A stretch of 20,911 nucleotides of DNA from JBFKUL01 sp041635755 (GCA_041635755.1 JBFKUL010000019.1:1-20911); one strand, 5' to 3'; shown: positions 6,811 through 15,896, numbered from the stretch's first letter. Made by a program: numbers and translations. The notes: generated by a model from the sequence alone, not told the origin.

Positions 6811-7236
6811 ATGGCGGTCGAGCGGACCCTTTCCATCATTAAGCCGGACGCAGTCAGGAAGAACGTCATCGGCCAGATCTACGCACGCTTCGAGGCTGCA
6901 GGTCTGAAAATCGTCGCGGCGCGCATGATGCATCTGTCGCGCGCCGAGGCCGAGGGATTCTATGCCGTGCATCGTGAGCGCCCTTTCTTCAAGGACCTGG
7001 TCGAGTTCATGATCTCCGGGCCGGTCGTCGTGCAGGTTCTGGAGGGCGAGGGCGCGATCACCAAGAATCGCGACCTGATGGGGGCCACCGACCCGAAGAA
7101 AGCCGCGAAAGGCACCATCCGCGCTGAATATGCGTCTTCGATCGACGCCAACGCGGTGCACGGCTCGGACGCACCGGACACCGCAAAGATCGAGATCGGC
7201 TACTTCTTTCCCGCCAGCGAGATCTTTTCGCGCTGA
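6811..7236 (+). CDS. ndk: Nucleoside diphosphate kinase
   Basis: The 141-residue product is full length. It transfers the gamma phosphate between NTPs and NDPs through a phosphohistidine, balancing nucleotide pools. The active-site histidine is H117 in NAVHGSD, and ERTLSIIKPDAV at the N terminus is the other family signature. The start at 6811 follows a good purine-rich ribosome site, and MAVERTL is the usual N terminus. An in-frame ATG at 6736 lies before the proposed promoter and is rejected. It is the first gene of the long run that continues with rlmN 19 bases later. Confidence 0.98.
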   Translation: MAVERTLSIIKPDAVRKNVIGQIYARFEAAGLKIVAARMMHLSRAEAEGFYAVHRERPFFKDLVEFMISGPVVVQVLEGEGAITKNRDLMGATDPKKAAKGTIRAEYASSIDANAVHGSDAPDTAKIEIGYFFPASEIFSR

Positions 7237-7255
7237 GCCCAGGCACACTGTTGCG

Positions 7256-8374
7256 ATGAGCGCCAACCTGCTCGATTTCGACGCTGCGGCCATGGAGCGG
7301 TATTTCACCGGTCTCGGCGAGAAGCCGTTTCGCGCCCGACAGGTCCTGCGATGGATCCACCAGCGGGGCTTGGGCGAGTTCTCGCTCATGACCGATGTGG
7401 CCAAGGGCTTGCGCGAGAAGCTCGCGCATGGCGCCCGAATCGAGGCGCCGCAAGTCGTGGGCGACACAGTCGCCACGGACGGCACGCAAAAATGGCTGGT
7501 GAAGGTCGACGGCGCCAACGCGGTCGAGGCGGTGTTCATTCCGGAGTCCGATCGCGGCACGTTGTGCGTGTCGAGCCAGGCGGGCTGCGTGCTTGACTGC
7601 GCGTTTTGCGCCACCGGCAAGCAGGGCTTCAACCGCAATCTGACGACCGCCGAGATCATCGGCCAGCTCTGGATCGCGAATCGCGAGCTGAAGGCGGCCA
7701 CCGCGGCCGAGCGTCCCATCACCAACGTGGTCATGATGGGCATGGGCGAGCCTTTGCTCAATCTCGATCAGGTGGTGCCGGCACTGCGCTTGATGCTCGA
7801 CGACAATGCCTACGGCCTGTCGCGGCGGCGCGTCACGGTGTCCACGTCCGGCGTCATCCCGGGGATGGATCGGCTGCGCGAAGAGTGCCCGGTAGCGCTC
7901 GCGGTCTCGCTGCATGCGCCGAACGACGAATTGCGGGACCAGCTCGTGCCGGTGAACCGCAAGTATCCGATCCGCGAATTGATCGCCGCCTGCAACCGTT
8001 ACCTGGAGCGTGCACCGCGCGACTTCGTGACCTTCGAGTACGTAATGCTCGATGGGGTGAACGACGCTGACGCCAACGCGCGCGAGCTGATCAAGATCGC
8101 TTCAAAGGTGCGCTGCAAATTCAATCTGATCCCGTTCAACCCGTTCCCGAATTCCGGTTTTGTGCGCTCGTCGCCCGAGCGCATCCGTGGCTTTGGCGAC
8201 GTGCTGCGGCGGGCGGGTCTGACGGTAACGACGCGCAAGACACGGGGCGACGGCATCGCCGCCGCGTGCGGCCAGCTCGCTGGCGACGTCGTGGACCGGA
8301 CGCGCCGCTCGGGCTCAGGCAACCTGGAACTGCAGCGCATCGCGAATCGGGAGCCGCGGCTTCCCGCGACCTAG
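7256..8374 (+). CDS. rlmN: Dual-specificity 23S rRNA/tRNA adenine-C2 methyltransferase
   Basis: This 372-residue radical-SAM enzyme methylates C2 of A2503 in 23S rRNA and A37 of some tRNAs. The [4Fe-4S] cysteines are C111, C115 and C118 (CVLDCAFC, CX3CX2C). The two mechanistic cysteines align as C104 and C338 (AAACGQLA), at the expected distances. MGMGEPLLN at 161-169 is the SAM-contacting motif, and VSLHAPND and FNPFPNS are further family blocks. It starts 19 bases after ndk. The ATG at 7256 gives the typical N terminus; an upstream in-frame start would lie deep in ndk. Confidence 0.97.
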   Translation: MSANLLDFDAAAMERYFTGLGEKPFRARQVLRWIHQRGLGEFSLMTDVAKGLREKLAHGARIEAPQVVGDTVATDGTQKWLVKVDGANAVEAVFIPESDRGTLCVSSQAGCVLDCAFCATGKQGFNRNLTTAEIIGQLWIANRELKAATAAERPITNVVMMGMGEPLLNLDQVVPALRLMLDDNAYGLSRRRVTVSTSGVIPGMDRLREECPVALAVSLHAPNDELRDQLVPVNRKYPIRELIAACNRYLERAPRDFVTFEYVMLDGVNDADANARELIKIASKVRCKFNLIPFNPFPNSGFVRSSPERIRGFGDVLRRAGLTVTTRKTRGDGIAAACGQLAGDVVDRTRRSGSGNLELQRIANREPRLPAT

Positions 8375-8385
8375 GAGCCGTATCG

Positions 8386-9168
8386 ATGAGACGACTGCTG
8401 TGCATCGCACTGACCGCGCTGATCGCGGGCTGCGCCGGTCAACCGCAACAGCGCGAGCTGACTGCGGATACCGGCACGATCGTCGGGGAGGTGAGTGGTC
8501 CGCGGAATCGCGCGCGCATCCACACTGAGCTCGCCTCGCTCTACTACACTCGCGGCAACATGGCGGTGGCGCTCGAAGAGCTGCGCATCGCGAACGAAGC
8601 GGATCCCGGCTATGCAGTTGCGCACAGCATGTTCGGGCTGGTGTACATGGAACTGCGTGAGAACAAGCTGGCCCAGCAGAGCTTCGAGCGCGCGCTGCAG
8701 CTCTCGCCCAACGACGCGGACATCAATCACAACTACGGCTGGTTCCTGTGCCAGACCGAGCGCGAGCCCCAATCGATCAAGTTCTTCCTGCAGGCGATCC
8801 GCAATCCGCTCTACCAGACGCCGTCACGCTCTTACGCCGCCGCCGGGGTGTGCTCGGTTCGTGCCAAGAATCTGAAGGACGCCGAAGATTTCTTTCAGCG
8901 GGCATTGAAGCTCGAACCGGACGAGCCCGCCGCGTTGCTGCAGCTCGCGCAGATCCGCTACCGGCAAGGCGATTTCGGGGAGGCGCGGCGCATGGTGTCG
9001 CGGTTTAACCGCCTGTACCGACCGAGCTCGGAGTCGTTATGGCTTGCGCTTCGAGTCGAACGCAAGCTCGGCGAGCGCGTGGCGGAGGCGAGCTTTGCCA
9101 CCCAGCTGCGGCGCAATTTCCCGGAATCCAGGGAGTACCAGGCGCTGCAGCGCGGTGAGTTCGACTGA
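8386..9168 (+). CDS. pilW: Type IV pilus biogenesis/stability lipoprotein PilW (PilF), TPR protein
   Basis: The 260-residue product begins with a lipoprotein signal ending in LIAGC (12-16), so C16 should be acylated. The mature protein is a string of about five to six TPR units from residue 44 onward. INHNYGWFLCQ at 113-123 is the hallmark of the PilF/PilW family. In Pseudomonas and Neisseria these outer-membrane pilotins help assemble or stabilise the PilQ secretin. The ribosome site AGGAG (8374-8378) overlaps the rlmN stop codon and sits well before the ATG at 8386. Its place between rlmN and rodZ is the standard one. No other pilus gene is in the window. Confidence 0.93.
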   Translation: MRRLLCIALTALIAGCAGQPQQRELTADTGTIVGEVSGPRNRARIHTELASLYYTRGNMAVALEELRIANEADPGYAVAHSMFGLVYMELRENKLAQQSFERALQLSPNDADINHNYGWFLCQTEREPQSIKFFLQAIRNPLYQTPSRSYAAAGVCSVRAKNLKDAEDFFQRALKLEPDEPAALLQLAQIRYRQGDFGEARRMVSRFNRLYRPSSESLWLALRVERKLGERVAEASFATQLRRNFPESREYQALQRGEFD

Positions 9169-9177
9169 CGAGGGCCG

Positions 9178-10173
9178 ATGCAACGCGAGCCGTACAATCA
9201 TGACGAGTTGCCGGCCGGTGAAGCAGGGCCGCGCGATGCCCCGATCGGCCAAGTACTGAGGCGGGCTCGGGAAGCGCAACATCTTTCGATCGATGATGTT
9301 GCCGATCAGCTGAAATTCAGCGCGCGCCAGCTTGCAGCGCTGGAGCAGGAGCGCTTCGGCGATCTACCTGGCAGCACGTTCGCGCGCGGCATGGTGCGGA
9401 GCTACGCCCGAATGCTCAAACTGGACGCTGAACCGCTGCTGGCGCAGCTTGAGGGCAAATTCGAAGTGCCGGACCCGAACCGGCTGCTTGCTCGCTATCG
9501 CCAGCCGGTACCGTTCTCCAACAACGCGCGGCGCTCCAATGTGGCGTACGCTGTGGTATCAGTGGCGGTTCTTGCAGTGGTCGCGGCAGTGGCGTTCGAA
9601 TGGCAGCAGGAACGAAACAACGCCGGGCAGTTAGCGTTCGTTCCGGCGGCACGCGCGCCGGTCGAGCCGGCAAGCCCTGCGCCGGCGAGCGCCACGTCCG
9701 AGTCACCGGGGAGACCCGAGGTCGCCAGCGCGCCGGCCGAGGCGAGTGCGCCTGTCGCGCCGAAGCTGGCGGAGCCTCCCGTGCCAAAGCCGGTCGCCGC
9801 GCCCAAGGCGGTCGCCGCGCCGAAGCCGTCAGCCACTGTGGCGAAGCCCGTTGTCGAAGCGGCGGCAACGCCGCCGACGGACGCGCCACCCGCCCCGGCG
9901 GAAGCGACCACGGCGAGAACCACGCCTGCGAGTTCCGGACCTCGCGTCGTGCTGCGCTTCGAGGAGGAATCCTGGGTAGAGGTATATGACAGCACCGGAA
10001 AGACCTTGATGGCGCAGCTCAACCCGGCAGGAAGCGTCCGGGTGGTGCGGGGCGAGCCGCCGTACTCCTTGGTGATCGGCAACGCCCAGCACGTGCAGGT
10101 GGTCTACGGCGACAAGATCGTCGACCTGACACCACATATCCGGGTTGAAGTGGCGCGCCTGAAGCTCGAATGA
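9178..10173 (+). CDS. rodZ: Cell-shape protein RodZ (HTH - membrane segment - DUF4115)
   Basis: The 331-residue protein has the three parts of RodZ. A Cro-like helix-turn-helix domain occupies about residues 22-95 and binds MreB in studied homologues. A single membrane helix lies at about 122-140 (YAVVSVAVLAVVAAVAF). A long Pro/Ala-rich periplasmic linker (about 155-250) then leads to the beta-strand DUF4115 domain (about 255-325, VVLRFEEESWVEVYD onward). It links the MreB cytoskeleton to the wall-building machinery. A GAGG ribosome site precedes the ATG, 9 bases after pilW. The stop overlaps the start of ispG (ATGA). The linker carries a short tandem repeat. Confidence 0.93.
   Translation: MQREPYNHDELPAGEAGPRDAPIGQVLRRAREAQHLSIDDVADQLKFSARQLAALEQERFGDLPGSTFARGMVRSYARMLKLDAEPLLAQLEGKFEVPDPNRLLARYRQPVPFSNNARRSNVAYAVVSVAVLAVVAAVAFEWQQERNNAGQLAFVPAARAPVEPASPAPASATSESPGRPEVASAPAEASAPVAPKLAEPPVPKPVAAPKAVAAPKPSATVAKPVVEAAATPPTDAPPAPAEATTARTTPASSGPRVVLRFEEESWVEVYDSTGKTLMAQLNPAGSVRVVRGEPPYSLVIGNAQHVQVVYGDKIVDLTPHIRVEVARLKLE
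9791..9825 (+). repeat. 18-bp-period tandem duplication in the rodZ linker
   Basis: Two 17-base copies (9791-9807 and 9809-9825) differ at one base and repeat with an 18-base period. They encode the doubled VAAPKA/VAAPKP in the Pro/Ala-rich periplasmic linker. The unit keeps frame, and such linkers are expected to vary in length. Confidence 0.7.
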
Positions 10174-11465
10174 GTCCCCTGGAACCCGCGACCGCACGGC
10201 GCAAGACGCGACGCGTCATGGTGGGATCGATCGCCATCGGTGGCGGCGCGCCGATCGTCGTGCAGTCGATGACCAACACGGACACGGCGGACGCCGAAGC
10301 GACCGCGCGCCAAGTCTATGAGTTGTGGCGCGCCGGCTCCGAAATCGTGCGCATCACGGTGAACAGCCCGGAGGCCGCGGCGCAAGTGGCCCGCATTCGC
10401 GAGCGGCTCGACGCCCGAGGTTGCGACGTTCCGCTGGTGGGCGATTTCCACTACAACGGCCATAAGTTGCTGACGCAGTATCCGGAGTGCGCGCAGGCGC
10501 TCGCCAAGTACCGCATCAACCCGGGCAACGTCGGCCAGGGCAAGCGGCGCGACGAGCAATTCGCGACCATGATCGAAGCGGCGTTGCGCCACGAAAAAGC
10601 GGTGCGCATCGGCGTCAACTGGGGCAGCCTCGACCCGGAGCTTCTGGCGTGCATGATGGACGAGAACGGCCGGCTCGCGGAGCCGCGCGATGCGCAGGAA
10701 GTCATGCGCGAGGCTCTCATCCGCTCGGCGCTTGACTCGGCGGCCCAAGCGCAGCAGCTGGGGCTGGCCGGCGATCGCATCGTGATTTCCTGCAAGGTGA
10801 GCGGCGTGCAGGATTTGATCGCCGTGTATCGCGCGCTGGCGCAGCAATGCGATTTTGCGCTGCACCTCGGACTGACCGAGGCCGGGATGGGCTCCAAGGG
10901 CATCGTCGCCTCGAGCACCGCGCTTGCAGTCCTGCTCCAGGAGGGCATCGGCGACACGATCCGCGTCTCGCTCACGCCGGAGCCGGGCGGCGATCGTACG
11001 CGCGAAGTCGTCGTGGCGCAGGAAATCCTGCAGACCATGGGCTTGCGCTCGTTCACGCCCATGGTGGCTGCATGCCCGGGCTGCGGCCGAACCACCAGCA
11101 CCTATTTTCAGGTGCTGGCCGATCGTATCCAGGGCTACTTGCGTGCACAGATGCCGGTGTGGCGCGAGCGCTACCCGGGGGTAGCCGATATGCGCGTCGC
11201 CGTCATGGGATGCGTGGTAAACGGCCCCGGCGAGTCGAAGCACGCCGACATCGGTATCAGCCTGCCGGGCACCAACGAGGTTCCGGTCGCGCCCGTGTAC
11301 GTCGACGGCGAGAAAACCGTGACGCTCAAGGGCGAGCGCATTGCTGAGGAGTTCCAGGCGCTCGTCGAGGACTACGTACGGCGCAACTTCGCGCCCGGCG
11401 CGAAGCGCTCGCGCCAGGCACGCTCGGTTGCGCCGAAAAGCATCCCGGTCAAGACGGTTCCGTAG
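10170..11465 (+). CDS. ispG: 4-hydroxy-3-methylbut-2-enyl diphosphate synthase (flavodoxin)
   Basis: This 431-residue enzyme carries out the penultimate step of the MEP isoprenoid pathway, converting MEcPP to HMBPP with a [4Fe-4S] cluster. The cluster ligands are C302 and C305 (CPGCGRT), C348 (GCVVNGPGE) and E355, spaced as in the E. coli enzyme. The TIM-barrel part begins with VMVGSIAIGGGAPI and VQSMTNTDT. The last 20 or so residues form a basic, proline-containing tail beyond the usual end. The start overlaps the rodZ stop codon by 4 bases (ATGA). Upstream rodZ and downstream hisS are its normal neighbours. Confidence 0.97.
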   Translation: MSPLEPATARRKTRRVMVGSIAIGGGAPIVVQSMTNTDTADAEATARQVYELWRAGSEIVRITVNSPEAAAQVARIRERLDARGCDVPLVGDFHYNGHKLLTQYPECAQALAKYRINPGNVGQGKRRDEQFATMIEAALRHEKAVRIGVNWGSLDPELLACMMDENGRLAEPRDAQEVMREALIRSALDSAAQAQQLGLAGDRIVISCKVSGVQDLIAVYRALAQQCDFALHLGLTEAGMGSKGIVASSTALAVLLQEGIGDTIRVSLTPEPGGDRTREVVVAQEILQTMGLRSFTPMVAACPGCGRTTSTYFQVLADRIQGYLRAQMPVWRERYPGVADMRVAVMGCVVNGPGESKHADIGISLPGTNEVPVAPVYVDGEKTVTLKGERIAEEFQALVEDYVRRNFAPGAKRSRQARSVAPKSIPVKTVP

Positions 11466-11479
11466 CCGCCCGGAGGTCC

Positions 11480-12760
11480 ATGAGCACCGCCATCCAAGCC
11501 GTGCGCGGCATGAACGACATATTGCCCGACGAGGCGAGCTTGTGGCTCGACTTCGAGGCCAAGGTGGGGGCGTGGCTCGAGCGCTACGGCTACCGCAACA
11601 TTCGCATGCCGTTGGTCGAGCCGACGCAATTGTTCCGGCGCGCGATCGGCGAAGTGACCGACATCGTCGAAAAGGAAATGTACTCCTGGCGTGACGAGCT
11701 GAACGGCGAGGATCTGACGCTGCGCCCGGAGGGGACCGCGTCCTGCGTGCGGGCGGCGATCGAGCACAATCTGCTCTACGACGGACCGAAGCGCCTGTGG
11801 TACGTCGGGCCGATGTACCGGCACGAGCGGCCACAGAAGGGCCGCTATCGGCAGTTCCACCAGTACGGCGTGGAGGCGCTCGGTTTTGACGGTCCGGACG
11901 TCGATGCCGAGTTGATCGTGATGTGCGCGCGGCTCTGGAGCGCGCTCGGCCTTGAGGGCCTCCGGCTCGAGCTCAATACCATCGGCTCGGCCGAGGAGCG
12001 CTCGCGGCACCGCGCCGATCTCGTGCGTCACCTGGAAAAGAACGTCGAGCATCTGGATGCCGACGCCAAGCGCCGTCTGCACAGCAACCCGCTGCGCATC
12101 CTCGATTCGAAGAATACGATGGTGCAGGAGGTGGTGCGCTCGGCGCCGTCGCTGATGGATTACCTTGGCGAAGCTTCGCTGACGCACTTCGACGGATTGA
12201 AGCGCCAGCTGGTGGCCGCGGACGTTCGCTACACCATCAACCCGCGCATGGTGCGAGGGCTGGATTACTACAATCTGACGGTGTTTGAGTGGATTTCGGA
12301 TCGCCTCGGGGCCCAGGGCACCGTCTGCGGCGGGGGCCGATACGACGGTCTGTTCGCGCAGATCGGCGGCAAGCCGGCGCCGGCGGCGGGCTTTGCCACG
12401 GGCAACGAGCGCCTGATTGCGCTGTTACAGGATGCCGGGCTCACGCCGGCACCGAGGGCGCCTGACGCGTACGTCGTGGCGCAGGGGGAGGGCACGCCCG
12501 AGTACGCGTTGACGCTCGCCGAGGCGCTGCGCGCAGCGGGCCACGTCGTGGTGCAGCATGCGGGCGGCGGCAGCTTCAAATCGCAGATGAAAAAGGCGGA
12601 CGCGAGCGGCGCATGGACCGCCCTGATCATCGGCGAGGACGAGCTGCGCGCCGGGGAAGTGTCGCTCAAGGCGCTGCGCAGCGCGCAGCCGCAGCAGCGC
12701 ATGGGACGCGATCGCCTGATCGGCGATTTCGCGCAGGTATTGCAGCAGCTCAAGGCATAG
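11480..12760 (+). CDS. hisS: Histidine--tRNA ligase
   Basis: The 426-residue product is a class II synthetase that charges tRNA(His). Motif 2 is RYRQFHQYG (122-130) and motif 3 is GFATGNERL (304-312). The histidine-specific blocks are RGLDYYNLTVFE (259-270) and GGGRYD (284-289). TLRPEGTA at 80-87 is the conserved ATP/histidine-site segment. A C-terminal anticodon-binding domain follows from about residue 330. The ribosome site GGAGG lies just before the ATG, 14 bases after ispG. Confidence 0.97.
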   Translation: MSTAIQAVRGMNDILPDEASLWLDFEAKVGAWLERYGYRNIRMPLVEPTQLFRRAIGEVTDIVEKEMYSWRDELNGEDLTLRPEGTASCVRAAIEHNLLYDGPKRLWYVGPMYRHERPQKGRYRQFHQYGVEALGFDGPDVDAELIVMCARLWSALGLEGLRLELNTIGSAEERSRHRADLVRHLEKNVEHLDADAKRRLHSNPLRILDSKNTMVQEVVRSAPSLMDYLGEASLTHFDGLKRQLVAADVRYTINPRMVRGLDYYNLTVFEWISDRLGAQGTVCGGGRYDGLFAQIGGKPAPAAGFATGNERLIALLQDAGLTPAPRAPDAYVVAQGEGTPEYALTLAEALRAAGHVVVQHAGGGSFKSQMKKADASGAWTALIIGEDELRAGEVSLKALRSAQPQQRMGRDRLIGDFAQVLQQLKA

Positions 12761-12770
12761 GCGGAAAGAC

Positions 12771-13403
12771 ATGGCACTCGATCTCGAAGAGCAGGAAAAA
12801 CTCGAAACGCTCAAAGCATGGTGGAAACAGCACGGCAACCTTGTGCTGCTCGTCGTGGCGGCCATTGCACTCGCAGTCGCCGGCACGCAGGCCTGGCGCT
12901 ATTACCAGCGCACCCAGTCGCTCGAGGCGAGCCAGCTGTACGACGCGCTGGCCCGGGCGGTCGACGCGGGTGACGCCAAGGCGATGCGCGACGCCGGCGG
13001 CGCGCTGATCGAGAGCTATCCGCGCACGCTTTACGCTTCGATGGGCGCACTGGTATCGGCGCGCTACAACTTCGACAAGGGCGACCTGAAGAGCGCGAAG
13101 GCGCAACTGCAGTGGGTCATCGAGCGCTCGCGCTCGGACGAGTTTCGCGACCTGGCCCGCCTGCGTCTTGCCGCGGTGCTGCTCGACGAGAAGGCGTACG
13201 ACGAAGCGCTCAAGGTGCTCGACGAAAAGTACGCCGAGGCGTTCGCCGCCCAGGTCGCCGCGCTCAGGGGCGACGTGCTGGTGGCGAAGAACCAGGCGGC
13301 GCAGGCCAAGGCCGCCTATCAGCTCGCCCTCGACAAGGCCGACAAGCGCAACAACGCGTTTCGCGACAGCGTGCGAATGCGTCTTGAGGCGCTCGGAGGA
13401 TGA
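12771..13403 (+). CDS. yfgM: YfgM-like membrane-anchored TPR protein
   Basis: The 210-residue protein has a short cytoplasmic N terminus (LEEQEKLETLKAWWKQHG), one membrane helix at about 23-41, and a periplasmic tetratricopeptide-like domain. E. coli YfgM is an ancillary SecYEG-associated protein that works with periplasmic chaperones such as PpiD. The position between hisS and bamB is the same as in E. coli, which supports orthology despite low-complexity sequence. It starts 10 bases after hisS with a GGAAAG ribosome site. Its stop codon lies 2 bases before the preferred bamB start. Confidence 0.9.
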   Translation: MALDLEEQEKLETLKAWWKQHGNLVLLVVAAIALAVAGTQAWRYYQRTQSLEASQLYDALARAVDAGDAKAMRDAGGALIESYPRTLYASMGALVSARYNFDKGDLKSAKAQLQWVIERSRSDEFRDLARLRLAAVLLDEKAYDEALKVLDEKYAEAFAAQVAALRGDVLVAKNQAAQAKAAYQLALDKADKRNNAFRDSVRMRLEALGG

Positions 13404-13405
13404 GC

Positions 13406-14545
13406 ATGCGGCGTGCGTTGGTGGCGCTCGCGGCCCTGACGGCGCTCAGTGGCTGCAATCCGTTCGGCTGGTTTGGTGACGATTCGTCCGGACCGAAGCC
13501 CGCCGAGCTGCCGGTGCTCGCCAAGGCTCAGAGCGTGCGCGTCCTGTGGAGCGCGAGCGTGGGCGCGGCCGAGCGTTTCTTTTTTTCGCCGGCACGCGCA
13601 GGCGACGACCTCTATGCCGCAGCGCGCGATGGCACGGTGGTGCGCCTGGATGGGACGAGCGGGCAGACGCGCTGGCGCGTGCAGCTGGAGCGCCGTCTTT
13701 CCGGCGGCGTGGGCACGGACGGCAAGCTGGTAGTCGTCGCAACGGACGAGGGCGAGGTTTATGCGCTCGACGCGCAAACCGGCAAGCAGCGCTGGAGCGC
13801 ACGCGCCTCGAGCGAGGTACTCGCCGCCCCGGTGGTGGGCGCGGGGTTGGTGCTGGTGCGCAGCGGCGACAGCCGCGTCTTCGCGTTCGGCGTCGAGGAC
13901 GGCAAGCGCCGATGGGTATACCAGCGGGCGGCCACACCGCTGCTGGTGCGCTCATCCGCCGGTGTGACGCTTGAAGGCGATACGGCGTATGCAGGATTCT
14001 CGGGCGGCAAGCTGGTGGCGATTGCACTGTCGAACGGCGGTGCGCGCTGGGAGGCGACCGTGGCGCTGCCGCGCGGCGCGACCGAGCTCGAACGCGTCAC
14101 CGACGTGATCGGCGAACCGGTAGTGCAGGGACGCGAGGTGTGCGCCGCTGCCTACCAGGGTCGAGTGGCCTGCTATGAGGCCGCGAGCGGCACGCAGGTC
14201 TGGGCGCGCGAGTTGTCCTCGCTCACCGGCGTGAGCCTGGACGCGCGTCATGCCTATGTGAGCGACGATCGCGGCGCGGTGCATGCATTGGATCGAACCA
14301 ACGGCCGCAGCGTCTGGAAGCAGGACCAGTTGTCGCATCGCAGGCTCTCGCTGCCGTTGCCGCTCGGCGCCGAGATCGCCGTCGCAGACCTGCAGGGTTA
14401 CGTTCATTTCATGGCGCGCGAATCGGGCGCGCTCGTGGCGCGCGTGGCGACCGACGGCAGCCCAGTGCGCGCGGCACCGCTCAAGCTGTCCGTCGGCTTC
14501 GTGGTTCAGACGCATAACGGCGGCCTTTTCGCTCTGGCGCTGTAG
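13406..14545 (+). CDS. bamB: Outer-membrane protein assembly factor BamB
   Basis: The 379-residue lipoprotein belongs to the BAM complex that folds beta-barrel proteins into the outer membrane. A lipoprotein signal ends at ALSGC, making C17 the lipidated residue. Repeated PQQ-type blade motifs follow (for example ALDAQTGKQRW, AYQGRVACYEAASG and VHALDRTNGRSVW), consistent with an eight-bladed propeller. Two starts are possible. The ATG at 13400 overlaps the yfgM stop (ATGA), but the GGAGG ribosome site abuts it. The ATG at 13406 lies 6 bases after GGAGG and is preferred; the difference is two residues. Confidence 0.95.
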   Translation: MRRALVALAALTALSGCNPFGWFGDDSSGPKPAELPVLAKAQSVRVLWSASVGAAERFFFSPARAGDDLYAAARDGTVVRLDGTSGQTRWRVQLERRLSGGVGTDGKLVVVATDEGEVYALDAQTGKQRWSARASSEVLAAPVVGAGLVLVRSGDSRVFAFGVEDGKRRWVYQRAATPLLVRSSAGVTLEGDTAYAGFSGGKLVAIALSNGGARWEATVALPRGATELERVTDVIGEPVVQGREVCAAAYQGRVACYEAASGTQVWARELSSLTGVSLDARHAYVSDDRGAVHALDRTNGRSVWKQDQLSHRRLSLPLPLGAEIAVADLQGYVHFMARESGALVARVATDGSPVRAAPLKLSVGFVVQTHNGGLFALAL

Positions 14546-14560
14546 GGTCAACGCGGCGTC

Positions 14561-15886
14561 GTGAAACCCGTGATCGCCCTCGTCGGGCGCCCGAACGTCG
14601 GCAAGTCGACGCTGTTCAACCGGCTCACGCGCACGCGCAACGCAATCGTGGTCGACGTGCCGGGGGTCACGCGCGATCGCCACTACGGCGACGGGCGGCT
14701 CGGTCCGCGCGCTTTTCTGGCGATCGACACGGGCGGTCTCGAGCCGGGCGCGAGCGAGGGCATCTTCGCGCAAATGGCGCGCCAGACCGAGCAGGCGATT
14801 GCCGAGTCCGACGCCGTGGTGTTCCTGGTGGACGGGCGCAGTGGACTGACGAGCGCCGACCGCGCCATCGCCGAGCGTCTGCGGCGGCTGGGTGCGCGCG
14901 TTCAGGTCGCGGTCAATAAGTGCGAGGGGCTTGCCGAGGACTCCGCGACCGCGGAATTCCACGAGCTCGGCCTGGGTGCGCCGCTCGCCATATCGGCGGC
15001 GCACGGCGAGGGCATTCACGACCTGATGGAGCGGGTACTCGAGGCGTTTCCCGAGACTGATGAGGGCGAGCCGCACCAGGACCGCCATCCGCGCATCGCG
15101 ATCGTCGGGCGGCCGAATGTCGGCAAATCGACGCTGGTCAACGCGCTGGTCGGCGAGGAGCGCGTGATCGCCTTTGACCAGCCTGGCACCACACGCGATC
15201 CGATCGAAGTCCCGTTCGAGCGCAATGGGCGGCGCTACACGCTGATCGATACCGCGGGATTGCGCAAGCGCGGCCGGCAGGGCGAAGCGGTCGAGAAGTT
15301 CTCGATCGTCAAGGCGCTGCAGGCCATTGAGGCGTCGAACGTCGCCGTCATGATGCTCGATGCGTCCGAGGGGATCCAGGAGCAGGATGCGCACGTGGCC
15401 GGCTACATCCTTGAGCGCGGACGCGCGGTGGTGGTGGCGGTCAACAAATGGGATGCGGCGGACAAGGCGACGCGCGACCGCATCAAGCAGGAGCTTGCGT
15501 GGAAGCTCGGCTTTCTCGGCTTTGCCGAGACGCAGTTCATCTCGGCGAAGAACGCGAAGGGGCTCGGCGGGCTCATGAAATCGCTCGACGCCGCGTACGC
15601 GGCGGCGATGGCCAAGCTCTCGACGCCCAAGCTCACGCGCGCAATGATCGCTGCGGTCGAGCGCCAGGAACCGCCACGCCGCGGCACCATCCGGCCCAAG
15701 CTGCGCTACGCGCACCAGGGCGGCATGAATCCGCCGCGCATCATCATTCACGGCAACTCGCTCGATAAAGTGCCGGAGAGCTACCGCCGCTATCTGGAGG
15801 GCGTGTTCCGCAAGGCGTTCTCGCTCCAGGGCACGCCGCTCGCGGTCGAGTTCCGTACCGGCCGCAACCCGTACGCGCGGCGCTAG
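14561..15886 (+). CDS. der: Ribosome-associated GTPase Der (EngA)
   Basis: The 441-residue protein has the tandem GTPase domains unique to Der, which matures the 50S subunit. P-loops GRPNVGKST occur at residues 9-17 and 183-191. G3 motifs are DTGG (56-59) and DTAG (230-233). G4 motifs are NKCE (119-122) and NKWD (295-298); the first has Glu for Asp. The KH-like C-terminal domain follows from about residue 355 and ends normally (FRTGRNPYARR). The start is a GTG 15 bases after bamB, with a weak ribosome site. It is the last gene of the run, and its stop codon lies in a 9-bp tandem repeat. Confidence 0.97.
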   Translation: MKPVIALVGRPNVGKSTLFNRLTRTRNAIVVDVPGVTRDRHYGDGRLGPRAFLAIDTGGLEPGASEGIFAQMARQTEQAIAESDAVVFLVDGRSGLTSADRAIAERLRRLGARVQVAVNKCEGLAEDSATAEFHELGLGAPLAISAAHGEGIHDLMERVLEAFPETDEGEPHQDRHPRIAIVGRPNVGKSTLVNALVGEERVIAFDQPGTTRDPIEVPFERNGRRYTLIDTAGLRKRGRQGEAVEKFSIVKALQAIEASNVAVMMLDASEGIQEQDAHVAGYILERGRAVVVAVNKWDAADKATRDRIKQELAWKLGFLGFAETQFISAKNAKGLGGLMKSLDAAYAAAMAKLSTPKLTRAMIAAVERQEPPRRGTIRPKLRYAHQGGMNPPRIIIHGNSLDKVPESYRRYLEGVFRKAFSLQGTPLAVEFRTGRNPYARR

Positions 15887-15896
15887 CGGCGCTAGC
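15879..15896. repeat. Perfect 9-bp tandem repeat over the der stop codon
   Basis: GGCGCTAGC occurs twice in direct succession (15879-15887 and 15888-15896). The first copy contains the der stop codon TAG. The unit includes the palindrome GCTAGC. It marks the border between der and a decayed coding remnant and may be a rearrangement scar. Confidence 0.75.

Noticed and set aside
10104..11834. 576-codon minus-strand frame opposite ispG and hisS
   Set aside because: It is a shadow of two conserved genes with no family features of its own.
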